Source of the DNA: Mycteria americana
Lineage: Eukaryota > Chordata > Aves > Ciconiiformes > Ciconiidae
Length of the DNA: 64,000 nucleotides
Assembly: GCF_035582795.1 (NCBI RefSeq)
Contig: NC_134365.1
Span: forward strand, 39,474,135 to 39,538,134
Reading direction: 5' to 3'
Shown: positions 52,080-62,047 of the stretch, in pieces
How positions within the stretch are numbered: position 1 is the first letter of the stretch
How the letters are laid out: each line of letters starts with the position of its first letter
The notes under the pieces: model-generated
Seen by the model: the letters and a program-made list of their open reading frames with translations, nothing else
Databases searched by the model: none
Told to the model about the DNA's origin: nothing
Made by a program: the position numbers and the translations under genes

Positions 52080-52400
52080 TGAGTCTTATCAAAATATCTG
52101 CACTTGCTGCTGATGCGATATACATATTTATGCCTGCACTGTGACCGTCCTTGGGATTTTGTGATTCTCAGGTAGCGGCAACATTATGTATCAAGGTCAT
52201 AGCTTGCTTTCCTGCATAAAATATTAGTTAAGGAAGCAAAACAAAGTTAAACCTTAGCCTGCTGCTATTAAGCCCCAGCAAGTCCATAATCCTTCTTTTC
52301 CAATAGCAATGCAACGTATTTTCATTAACGCTTAATACAACGAGATCTAGCCCATCAGCCCAAAGAGGCTAGTCGTGCTCATATGCAATGGGGTCACGGA
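52080..52400. promoter_or_regulatory. Candidate conserved noncoding element
   Basis: AT-rich unique block with ATATACATATTTATGCC, AGGTCATAGC (nuclear-receptor half-site-like), TTCATTAACGCTTAATAC and CATATGCAATGG. All frames are closed over useful lengths. Enhancer-like texture only. Confidence 0.28.
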
Positions 52401-52839
52401 GCATAAATATTCAGGCTGCCTGCCTGCCGTCTGCTCTGCCCATCGGCCCTTCGACAAGCACAATAATCATCACTTCAGTCCCATCCCGCTTAGCTGAGAC
52501 TGAGAATGGTTGCCATGGGTTGGGTGCTCTGTAAGAAGCCTGCTCACAGCTCCTTGCTCCCCCAGCCAGCACTGCCCAGTCCTTGCGAGGCACCCTCGAG
52601 TTCACGGGGAAGGTTGGAGCAGACCCCGGGCAGGAGCAGAGGCAGGAAGCTGGGAAAATGATAATGAAAAGGTCTGTAGAGAAGGACCATGGGCCGGCGG
52701 GTTGGATTTTGACAGCCTTGAAATGGATTAGCCCTGGGGTAAGCCTTGGGGTGGCAGCTGACGGAGGCTGGTGCTATTTATACCTGCATCTCATTTGCAC
52801 CAGGGAGATGCCACGTGCCAGCGGCGAGAGATGGGAGCC
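52401..52839. other. GC-richer unique sequence, no gene seen
   Basis: Short overlapping ORFs on both strands without domains. Confidence 0.45.
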
Positions 52840-53180
52840 TTTCCCCAACGACACGGCTGCTCCAAAAAGCAAACCGCTTTAAATCACGGAAAAAAGAAGG
52901 GGGGAAGAAGAGAGGAACAGTTTGCGCTTTCAGAGCGCGGCGCCCATTCGCGTGGTATGAGCAAAGCAAAGTCACACAAAACACGGCAACAACCCGGGGA
53001 TGTCACCTATGGGTTTTACCAGACTGGTGGGGGCAGTGATGAACCCATGCTTTCCCTGGGCCGGAGCACCATGGACGTCTCACCTGGAGGGCAGCCCTGT
53101 CCGGAGCAGCGCTGCCGGGTCCAACGCTGCCCGCAGCCCCGCGCTGCTGCCGGCAGCCTCGGGGCAGGGGCAAAACAGCC
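52840..53180. other. CpG-rich block
   Basis: CpGs are frequent, in clusters such as CAGAGCGCGGCGCCCATTCG and CGCAGCCCCGCGCTGC. Overlapping plus-strand ORFs up to 149 codons and minus-strand ORFs over the same bases indicate composition rather than coding. Confidence 0.4.
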
Positions 53181-53642
53181 ACTGTGGAAGGACCAGGGGG
53201 AAGGTATGCAGGGTTTGTAGTTACTTGTGTCTGAGGGTTTTCTGCACCTGGGAAACCATTGCTCTTTCAGTGGGACAACTTCTTTTTCAAAGAAGTAAGA
53301 AAATGCCTGGAGTCTTCTGACTGGGCCGGAGGGGCTGCATCCATTTTGCACCCCTAAGGCTTTTGTTTTCCATGTACCTCAACCAATAAACCACTGCATT
53401 TTGGATAAGCGAAATGCATTTGTTCCACCACAAGAACAACCCCAAAGAAAACCACAACACTTTTTTTTTTTTTTTTTGGCTCAACTTGAGATGACAATAT
53501 AATTGCTTTTTTGCTCTGCAACATCTCCAGTCCCGAGCCGGCAGAGGTGAGCGTCCGGCCCTGCCCGTGCACGGTGACAGCCGTGTGACAGCCCTGCCGT
53601 GGTGGCCAGTGCGGTGCTCACCCCACGCCAGACCCTGGGCTC
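53181..53642. other. Unique sequence, no gene seen
   Basis: Includes a T run of about 19 at 53461-53479. A long minus-strand ORF (53287-53898) is open only because it runs through the GT-rich minisatellite. Confidence 0.5.
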
Positions 53643-53812
53643 TGTGTGGGTGTGTGCACACGCGTGTGTGTGTGTGTGTGTGTACTGGGGGGGGGTGTGT
53701 GTACTGGGGGGGTGTGTGTGTACTGGGGGTGTGTGTGTACTGGGGTGTGTGTGTACTGGGGGTGTGTGTGTGTACTGGGGGTGTGTGTGTACTGGGGGTG
53801 TGTGTAGGGGGG
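53643..53812. repeat. GT/ACTGGGG minisatellite
   Basis: A GT microsatellite (with a GCACACGCGTG palindrome at its left) grades into seven units of the form (GT)n-ACTGGGG, spaced about 17-22 bases, followed by a decayed GTAGGGGGG end. Variation lies in the number of GTs and of Gs. The tract combines Z-DNA-prone alternation with regular G runs on one strand. Confidence 0.95.
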
Positions 53813-55289
53813 TCAGCTCTCTGATAACAAAGCCTCAGGGCTTCCAGCCAGCATCCAGCCTGGCCAGACCCCACAGGCACAGCCTCTCTTGGCAGCATTG
53901 CCTGGTTAATTATGATTTTAGGCCCTGTTCCCTAAAGAAATCAGGCTTCTGCGAGGACGCTGGCTGTGTGGGGTTTCACCCGTGTGCTTCAGTCCCACCC
54001 CACAATAATTTTTTAACCTTCCCACTAGTTTAAATTGAATTTGAGGGTGGGCAGAGCTCTCAGAGCTGTTAGCTTTGTCTGAGTTTTAGGAAAGGTGAAA
54101 GGATAGGGGAGACATTGCTTTTACGCCCTGCTGTGAGCGAGGCCGTGGCATGGGCTGCAGCACTGCATGGCCACCCGGAGCACAGCCCCGAGCTGCCAGC
54201 CCCCGGGAAACGGGGGCCCTGTAGCCCCCAGCCCTCATGGGACCACTCCTCTACTAATGGCACCCAGCATCCAGAGGGGATGGCAGCAAGGAAAGGGATG
54301 AGAAACAGTCTTTTAAAAGCTGTGGACAATATTAAGGAGGCAAGCTGGGTACCCGCCATCCTTGCTTTTCAGTCCCTTTCGGTACTTCCCAGCGGCAGAG
54401 GGAGATGCCACCTGCCCCGGTTTACGACTTGTTGCTATTTCCGTCTTTCTGGTTCCCGTTCATCAGCTCCCGTGTTTCCATATACACAGCAGCAAACATC
54501 TCCAGGACTGAATTTTCCAACCATTCATCAACTTGAGAAACCGGAGCAGCCAAAGCTTCTGGATGTTGCACCCCTCACCCAGGGAAGTCCAGGAGGGCAG
54601 GAGCCCCGCCGTCCCACTGGGGCCTTGCAGCCATGCCAAAAAGCTGCCAAACCCACCAGCTGCGGGGGGAGAAGCTGGATGGGAGCAGGGAGCGAGCCTG
54701 TGGTCCCGCACAGTTAGCAGCCCGTGCCCCGGGTGCTGGCAGAAGAACGAGGTGCCACGAGGTGCCTCCTGAGCCGCCCCGCACTCCTGCCTCGGAGAGC
54801 CGCCTGTAAGGGAAAAGGCTCATCGTGGCTCAGGAGGAGGAAAGCAAAGAGAGAACTGAAAAGATACGCTGCTAAATTAGATCGCAGGTACATCCCACTG
54901 CAAATAAGTGATTTTTCCCTGCGACATTTGTGCATCAACATTTTAGCTGAACGAGGATGAAAAGTTAACATATTCACTAGGCCCTATTACCATATTACAT
55001 GTATAATTTATAAGATTTTAAGATTAGGCTGATTTCTGGTGTGGTTTTTTTTTTTTAAACTACCAACACTGTGATTTAATTTAATTTGCCTGTCCTTTGC
55101 GTAAAATAATAAAACCCCTTAGTGCAATTTTAATCTTTTCCAAATTCCCTTGTCACTAGCTAAACAAGATGATATTAGAACACTTTAATCTTTTTTTTTT
55201 TAATCCTTGAAGTCCATAAATAAGTCAAACTTGAAAATACACCCCCCATATCAAATACACCCCCGGTTCCCTTTTAACAAAGCCACAAC
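53813..55289. other. Unique sequence, no supported gene
   Basis: GC-rich at 54.1-54.8 kb, where a 200-codon plus ORF (54115-54717) overlaps minus-strand ORFs and shows no domain. AT-rich from 54.95 kb on, with T runs near 55048 and 55192. Confidence 0.4.
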
Positions 55290-55520
55290 AGGCTCCTCAC
55301 AGATTTGATGCAGTTGTCTTTCAAATTGCACTCGCAAATTAAGGTGAATGTCCAAGCAGGCAGCTCTGCGCAGGGAGAAAGTGATGATAATGGAATGGGA
55401 ATTAAGGAAAAAAACTTGCAAATTCACCTCATTTATCATTCTTCTTATTCTGTCAAACTTAACTTTCCGTGTGTAGGTATGCACACCTTTAAAAAGCGTC
55501 TCAGCATCATGTTAAAGGGA
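55290..55520. promoter_or_regulatory. Candidate conserved noncoding element
   Basis: AT-rich unique block with TCGCAAATTAAGG, GGGAATTAAGG, GCAAATTCACC and TTTATCATTC. Low CpG, no repeat signature, no convincing frame. Assigned by texture. Confidence 0.25.
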
Positions 55521-56054
55521 ATATTATAAGGACAGGTCTACTTCAGCGTACTGACATGCAGGTAATATTCCCCCTGGAAAGCAAGCACGAGGCTTGCTAA
55601 AAAAACATAAGACTGTAAAAGAAACACATCTTTGTACTTTTTTCCCTTGCCTTGGGTGATTTGGGGCATTTTTGTTGCAGTACCTGAAAGCCACAGACTT
55701 GCCCTGTTTCAGCTGGGATTCTTCCATAACTCACTGTTCTGCAGCTGGGACATGAAGCAAAGCACCGAGCAATGGATTAAGCTTTTTAAGGGCAGGAGAG
55801 AGGGACGCCTTTGGGAGTCTTTGGGTCTCCCCGCCTGAGTTAGAGATTTGGACTCCCTTACTAGGTAGCAGAGGGTGCTCAGCTGCCCTCTCCCACACAT
55901 CCAGCGAGGCTGCCTTAGGAAATCCCCGAGGCTCAGCACTCTGTGAAATGCAATAAGCCATCCCCTAGAAAGCCACGCTTGGCAGCTGCGCTTCGGCCCT
56001 GCGGCTGCTTCGCCGCGTGGCCGGAGCCGGCGCTGGGCGCCTGTGTGCCGAGGC
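55521..56054. other. Unique sequence ending in a CpG cluster
   Basis: AT-rich to about 55.9 kb, then a dense CpG cluster (about 14 CpGs in 80 bp at 55973-56054, for example CTTCGCCGCGTGGCCGGAGC) that directly adjoins the minisatellite. No gene recognised. Confidence 0.5.
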
Positions 56055-56498
56055 GGGCAGCAGCCAGGTGGGCAGCAGCCGCGTGGGCAGCAGCCGGGTG
56101 GGCAGCAGCCAGGTGGGCAGCAGCCGGGTGGGCAGCAGCTGTGTGGGCAGCAGCCGGGCGGGCAGCAGCCGGGTGGGCAGCAGCCGCGTGGGCAGCAGCC
56201 GCGTGGGCAGCAGCCGGGTGGGCAGCAGCTGTGTGGGCAGCAGCCGGGTGGGCAGCAGCCGGGTGGGCAGCAGCCGCGTGGGCAGCAGCCGGGTGGGCAG
56301 CAGCCAGGTGGGCAGCAGCCGGGTGGGCAGCAGCTGTGTGGGCAGCAGCCGGGCGGGCAGCAGCCGGGTGGGCAGCAGCCGCGTGGGCAGCAGCCGCGTG
56401 GGCAGCAGCCGGGTGGGCAGCAGCTGTGTGGGCAGCAGCCGGGTGGGCAGCAGCCGGGTGGGCAGCAGCCGCGTGGGCAGCAGCCGGGTGGGCAGCAT
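56055..56498. repeat. 15-bp minisatellite with a 195-bp higher-order repeat
   Basis: Twenty-nine tandem copies of a 15-base unit GGGCAGCAGC plus a variable five-base end (CCGGT-type, written in full CGGGT, CGCGT, CAGGT, TGTGT or CGGGC), then a partial unit. Coding the ends as G, C, A, T and H gives A C, then G A G T H G C C G T G G C twice in succession, then G. So 56085-56279 and 56280-56474 are 13-unit blocks that appear identical base for base. Because 15 is a multiple of three and the unit has no stop, all frames on both strands are open (up to 268 codons, for example CCPPG or VGSSR repeats). These are not evidence of protein. Confidence 0.98.
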
Positions 56499-57236
56499 CG
56501 CTCTGCAAGTGCCATGCGCAGCCGCTCACGGGGGCTTCACCCACGGGCTTAAGAAGCAACGTGGCACTCACGCCGGGACAGGGGCTTTTGAAAAGAAAGA
56601 TTGAGAAGATCTTTCCCACCTTATTCGCCTCTATGGCTTTACAGCTTTGTTGCCAGCAAGTCGTGCCGGCTGAAGTCAGTCAGCGAGGGACGTAATAAAC
56701 TGCAATTTACCTCCTGTGCTTCTGTCGTTGCATCCCTGGAAATGGGCACAGAGCCCCCCGTGCCCTGGGCATGGCTCAGGGCCAGGCTGCCCACCAGCCG
56801 CAGCCCTTGCGGGTCTTCCTTCATATATTGTAGGTCCTTGCTGGCCAACTGTCCTGGGCATTTGCCCTCAATATCCTCCACTGCAGATGAGAATTGTTGT
56901 TATTACTCTCATGGTTATTGTTATTATTGTAACTATTGGTGTTCCTGGTATGATCCTTAGTCTCCAGGACATGGGACTTGGGATTAAAGCACACAGCTGC
57001 TCTGGAAGAGAAAATGGTTTCTGGAGAGAGAGAATGAAAAAGGGGACGGTAGGGAAAAAGAAGGAATCTCAGAAGACAGAAAGACCTGGCAAGGCAGAAG
57101 CTAGGGAAGCCAAGGGGAGGAAGAAGCGTATGCAGGGCGGGAACCGCGGGACCGCGAGCCCTCTCGTGCTGATTTCTGTGCTAAAGCAGAAGGGTGTTGC
57201 GCGTTCCCAAAGTGCAGAGAACAATCAATCTTCTGA
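56499..57236. other. Unique sequence, no gene seen
   Basis: Includes a short AT-rich TTATTGTTATTATTG patch near 56914 and a purine-rich stretch near 57000-57130. ORFs here are composition- or minisatellite-driven. Confidence 0.45.
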
Positions 57237-57421
57237 TCAGCTCCAATTATTTCTTACTAATTTATAGACTAGCAAATTGACGTTGCTTGCCATCCCAATT
57301 AACTCATTTTGTTCGGCTTTATTTGAAACAGTGGCTTCATGGCTGACAATTTTGATTCTAGCATTTTCTGCATCCTTGTTTATTAGGGTGATGGCTGTTT
57401 TAGGGAAAGACGTGTCCGAGG
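57237..57421 (-). CDS. Possible terminal exon or conserved noncoding block, unidentified
   Basis: A minus-strand frame open from 57683 ends at a TGA at 57237. Its last 54 codons (57401-57240; beginning KTAITLINKDAENARI, ending VRNNWS) start with a purine in 44 cases, while second- and third-position purines are near half. That is the pattern expected of coding DNA. A possible 3' splice site (GTGCACCACACAG, minus strand) lies at about 57422, where composition changes sharply from GC-rich to AT-rich. This would give a last exon of about 60 codons. I recognise no family. The full 148-codon ORF adds a hydrophobic stretch (SLLLTGLFFLLLAGG), which I do not rely on. The alternative is an AT-rich conserved noncoding element with an accidental frame. 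Confidence 0.28.
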
Positions 57422-57639
57422 CCTGTGTGGTGCACAGGCGGCAGCCCTCTGAGCTGGCCGCAGGACCTTGCAGCCAGGGCAGAAAGTCGGTCACGGGACC
57501 GCAAGCGGTTCGCATTCGGTGACGGGAGCGCGGGTGCTTCACACTCATCCTGACCTCGGAAGAGAGACAGTGAGTCCCACCAGCCAAGAGAAGGAAAAAT
57601 AATCCTGTAAGCAACAAAGATAAAGGAGAAACTCCAGCA

Positions 57640-57800
57640 TTTAAACGGCTGCCTGGGCATGTGATGCAAATGGCAGAGGACAAAATGAACTAATTGGATG
57701 ATGTGTAAATGAACCAATATTTTGTACGGTCTTATGCCTCGCCTGTGTTTGTTTAAGAACTGTGTTCTCTCTCTTTCTTGCTGCATCCATGAGCTAAGCA
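57640..57800. promoter_or_regulatory. Candidate conserved noncoding element
   Basis: Unique block with an octamer-like GTGATGCAAATGGC, AACTAATTGGATGATG and AACCAATATTTTG cores, between the possible exon and the CpG island. Motif-based only. Confidence 0.27.
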
Positions 57801-57979
57801 GCTTATTTTTAGGATGGGCTTTTACAAGGGGTTCAGAAAAGGAACTGGGAGCTGGAGGGCTACGTGGGTGAGGATGTGATTTGGAGCCTGGAGGTGTCAC
57901 TGGTGGGGCCTGGTCCTGGGCATTAAAGCAAGGACGCTGCCAACCTGGGTGCAGCGATGGCCTCCAGCAGAAGGTAGCA

Positions 57980-58375
57980 CAGGCTCTCTGGAGGCGGGGG
58001 GCACGGGCATCCTCGACCCCGCAGCCCAATTGCTGGCCCCCGTGCCCAAAGCACCCTCCAGCACCATTCCCAGCCTCACGCACTCGCTTCCCTGCTCGCC
58101 TGGCTCAAAACGCCGGCTGCTCCCACCCGAGCTTGCAGGTTGTGCACCCGCCGCGGCATGATGCTGCGGCTCGTCCCGGCTGCGGCGGGGAGCGACAGCG
58201 AAAGGCAGAGCGGGGTTTGCAAAGCGCAGCAAACCGCAGCCGAACAGCCCCGTAGAGGTGGAGGCAGAAATATTTTGGCAGGTGCAGCAGACGGTTTGGA
58301 TAACGCTTTCGGACAATCTTTGCCGTCCCAGATTCCTCCGCGGCTGCGGCACGGTTAGCGCCAGCGCATCGGGAA
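57980..58375. promoter_or_regulatory. CpG island
   Basis: I count about 38 CpGs in 375 bp at roughly two-thirds GC, an observed/expected ratio near 0.9. This is the strongest CpG island in the window. Clusters include CCCGCCGCGGCATG and CTCCGCGGCTGCGGCACG. ORFs of 70-225 codons overlap on both strands and none is convincing. A promoter or a regulatory CpG island is plausible, and direction is unknown. An AT-rich, motif-rich block follows immediately. Confidence 0.6.
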
Positions 58376-58700
58376 ATGCTTTTGTACAGACATGAGGCCC
58401 GTTAGGAGGCATAGCTTTCATCATGGAGAGTTTCAATTGCTTAGATATCGAGCTGGATAAATATTTTTCACAATCGGAGCAGAAGTCACTTCTAGCTGTA
58501 AGGCAGGGCTGCTTTAGTGCAGTTTGTTGAACAGCCAATTGCTGTTCTAAACCTAATCCTAAGAAATAAGCCACGTATTATAAATAAAGCTGGAATTAGC
58601 AGAGCATATGGGACCTAATAAACCAATATTCATCGGATTAGATGTGCAATATTAAGGTCTGATCGTGCTGGCCTTTCCCATACCAGCAGTCTCACTGATA
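58376..58700. promoter_or_regulatory. Candidate conserved noncoding element next to the CpG island
   Basis: About 325 bp of unique AT-rich sequence with TTTCAATTGCTTAG, GGATAAATATTTTTC, CAGCCAATTGCTG, TATAAATAAAGC, ACCAATATTCATC and an OTX/PITX-type GGATTAGA. No repeat signature. The sharp change from CpG island to AT-rich motif cluster is notable. Confidence 0.33.
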
Positions 58701-61319
58701 TTTCTTATATTCATGTGCAAAGGCCTATTTTTTAGACAGGTAATAGCTGTGAGGATAAATTACAGGTAAAGCAGCGTGGAAATGATGAAGTCTTTAAAAG
58801 ATGACTGGTGACTTTGAATGTCTGGTTTTGGGTGCTTTTTCCTAACTTCCCCTAGAGTCAAAATTCAAGACATCCCCAATTATGATTCAAAAAATTACCT
58901 CTTGATCTTTGGGGAACAGACCTTGGAGTCTACAAGGGAAAATACAGACTATAGTTCTCTACCACATCACCTTCAGAAAGGTGGCAGTGATGAAGGAGAA
59001 AAAAAAAATCTAGCTTAAATGATATTTAAATTAACACTTAACATTAAATAACACAAAACCCAGAGCAGGACAGCACCGAGCTCTGGTGTTACTGCTATTT
59101 AGATATCTGTGATAATGTTAAAAGCCTTGATATATTTGGAGGCAAGACCGAAGCTGGAACATTTCTATAATTAAAATGTATGTATCTTGATGAGGAAGTA
59201 GGTACATGTAAGTCAGTGATGTTATCAGCGAGGTGTGGGGGAAGATACAAAGATTAGTTGCTTGGTCCTGACCTTCTACTGGAAATACAGGGTAAAAGTT
59301 ATTTATTCCAGCACCAGCCCACTCGTATGTACAGGTCTTTGAGAAGTTAAAAGTATGTTTGCACTTACCTTGCTTGTCTCTGTGCTTTCCCATGTATGCT
59401 CCGTTCTGCACGTCAGTGCACAAATACCAGGATTAGACCCTTGTCACTGAACCGATGATAAAGACCATTAACTCGATCTGTCATCACTGGATGCCCCTTC
59501 CCAGCTGACCTGATTGATTTCCAGTGGATTAGCCTGGATACATCAGATGTTAGAATAAGCCAGTATCCTATGACCAAGAATGGTATAGGAAGAGGAGACA
59601 TTACACGTCTGTGCTTCTGTCTTGTCCTTCTTAAAATACTGAGCCATGGCAGGCACATATTGATCCCATACGTGATAACAGCTGTTAGCCAGACACACAG
59701 ACCAATTGTCTGCATCGCTGATGGCCAGCTAAAAACAATAATCACACTTGCTACGCTGGGAAAATAACAGCCATCGAGGCAGACCTTTGCTCTGAGGACC
59801 CCGTGTTGCTTTAGGTGTCAGTAAGGGGCCATAATTCTGGCTTAATGCTGGAAGATGCCAGGATCTCTGAGTAGTGTGAAATCCCCAGAGCTGCCCTCAG
59901 AGCACCTGCTATATGTTATCAGCATAAGGATTTTACCTAATATAGCTGGGCATCCCCATGCTTCGGTAACCAGAGCGATGAGGAAGCTGAGCATCAGTTA
60001 GAGCTGCTGTAGAGCTGCTTTGCCTCCTTGCAAGTCCTAGATAGCTTGACTGGCAGTATGCTTTCATTCTTGTATGGCCTGGGCGAGGAGGACAGGTCTG
60101 AGGGGCAGCCAGAGTGTGCCAGGTGCTGGGGCTGTGCTGGGGACTGCCAGGGTGTATTGATTTTTCCAGGGAACCTAAATACAGGAGCCGACTGCAGGGC
60201 CTTGGCCAGCCTCCGTCTCCAGTTGCACATATTTTGCTTGCACAGTTGTAAGCCAGAAAGTGCATGGGCAAGCCAGAAAGCCCCTGTAATGCCACTAAAC
60301 CCGCTCCCAGATGGGACTAACCCGTCTATAAAAACACACCCAGAAATAGCTCAGTGCGAACATGCAAGTTCAGTCACATAAATGCCTTCCTAGTGCAGCA
60401 ACTGTAAAGCAAGCACCTTCTTAACATGTTGGGGTCCTGACAATACCAACAGGGGCCAGACCGCCTGGGATCTCCAACTTCTGCACCCACGGACACCTTG
60501 CTGTCAGCCTCAGCAGCCGTTTGGTTCGCAGAGTGGGAGCTGTTGTCCAGGTGCCCTGTGTCCCTTTGCTCATCCAGCATGGACAGGAGAAGTTACCCGG
60601 TTCCTTGCCACCCTGCAAGACGCTTCATGTTACAGTGTGTTGCATAGGGAGAAGATGGGACCTGCTCCACAGTCCTGGACCCCACAGAAAGACTTCTGTT
60701 AACTTCCATGGACTTAAATCAGTTTAATCCGAGTCCTGCTTGTTTTCAAACATTATGCTTAGCACATAGCCCTCCCCATCGCTAAGACTTATCACGCCAT
60801 TTTTCACTGAGGCCTTTGTGATGTAAAATCCACATGTTTGGCCAAGGATGTATGGGACCCTGAAGTGACATATCTTCTTGTTATTAGCTCTGCACGCAGG
60901 GTTACTCTGCGCCCGATGGCGCAGCTGTGGGCAGTGCTCAGCCAGCCCCAGGCCTGCCTGGGAACTGCCTTAGCGCAGGCGTTGCTGCGGTTCAGTGTTT
61001 CAGCGTGATTCAGGTAGAGGTACCAACTATTCCTCTGTCACAGACCACGCATAAAGCCAGATGTATAGGAAGGGGAAATGCTAATAAGCCCACGAAGTTC
61101 TGTTCTTGCAGAGAAAGATGCAGTGGGATATCGATCAATGGTTTGGGTTCATTTCCAGCGAGAAAGAGAATACTGGTCTCCGGGGCTTTCCAGAAGAAAT
61201 GCAGGACAGCAGGGCCAATTTTCTTTTAAAGGTACATGAGAGTGCCAGGATTGCAACACGTAAAGGATAGCAGGACAGCTTCTACAGGCTCCATCGAGCA
61301 TAAAATAAAACAGCTACAA
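58701..61319. other. Unique sequence, no gene seen
   Basis: ORFs up to 120 codons, none recognisable. The hydrophobic minus ORF at 59413-59745 has no family signature or splice context. No repeat recognised. Confidence 0.45.
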
Positions 61320-61720
61320 TGCCTCTTAGGAAGAAAGGGAAAATATTTTGCCATGCGTTTTTAATGCAATTCATCATTGGAAAGAGATACACTGAAAGAT
61401 TAAGATATTATTCATAATACTTTCATTTGCCATGCAGAAAGTTAGACCCATTAGCGAAAGAATCTGCCTATCAGACTTATTCCTAGGTGAGAAGATAACA
61501 GGATATATTTTTCCTGGTTACATTCCCTTCATAAATCTGATCAATGAAATGGTACTGGCTCGGAAGGGTGTTTAAACACAGCTTTGCCCACAGATGTAGC
61601 AGCAGATCTTTGGCAGGAGAACCCCTGACAGATTTAATTAGCATTCCAATTCAAGGAAATAAACGGAATTGTCTATCGCAAAATGGTGTTTGTATCAAGA
61701 GGCTTTACTGCAATATTTGT
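61320..61720. promoter_or_regulatory. Candidate conserved noncoding element
   Basis: About 400 bp of unique AT-rich sequence with GCGTTTTTAATGCAATTCATC, ATTATTCATAATAC, TTAGCGAAAG and GATTTAATTAGCATTCC. Low CpG, no repeat. The 68-codon frame inside looks accidental. Confidence 0.28.
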
Positions 61721-62042
61721 GCTCAAGACCGAATGACTTACTGTTGCTGAGAAGTGATGGCGGCAGCTTATTCTCTTCCATTCTTTTACATTATTTTGTA
61801 GGCAAGTTAAATGAACTAGCAATGTCAGAACGTGCTCCTAGGACACCTATTTAGTCTATATGTATGGCAGCATGTCTCCCCTCATCTGTGCAATCAATCC
61901 TGTGTCCCCTGCTGTGACTGATACCGGTTCTTCTCAAGTACGTACTGAAGTAAAAAAAAGTCAAATAATTTACTTCCTCCCAGAGTGATTTGAACCAGAA
62001 AATGAAAACGTTCTTCAGAGCTCCTGTTTAGGCATATACAAG
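61721..62042. other. Unique sequence, no gene seen
   Basis: Short stretch between an AT-rich block and the second LTR. Nothing recognised. Confidence 0.5.
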
Positions 62043-62047
62043 AAGGC
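62043..62047. repeat. Target-site duplication, left copy (AAGGC)
   Basis: Identical to 63165-63169 on the other side of the second LTR. Confidence 0.9.

Noticed and set aside
53287-53898. 203-codon minus-strand ORF
   Set aside because: Open only through the GT/ACTGGGG minisatellite, giving a threonine/histidine/proline-rich low-complexity peptide.
55709-56695. ORFs of 169-268 codons on both strands encoding five-residue repeats
   Set aside because: They are forced by a 15-base repeat with no stop codon. All frames are open and each would give a different low-complexity peptide.
59118-59745. Hydrophobic minus-strand ORFs that might suggest a membrane protein
   Set aside because: Short, without family signature, and typical of AT-rich random frames.
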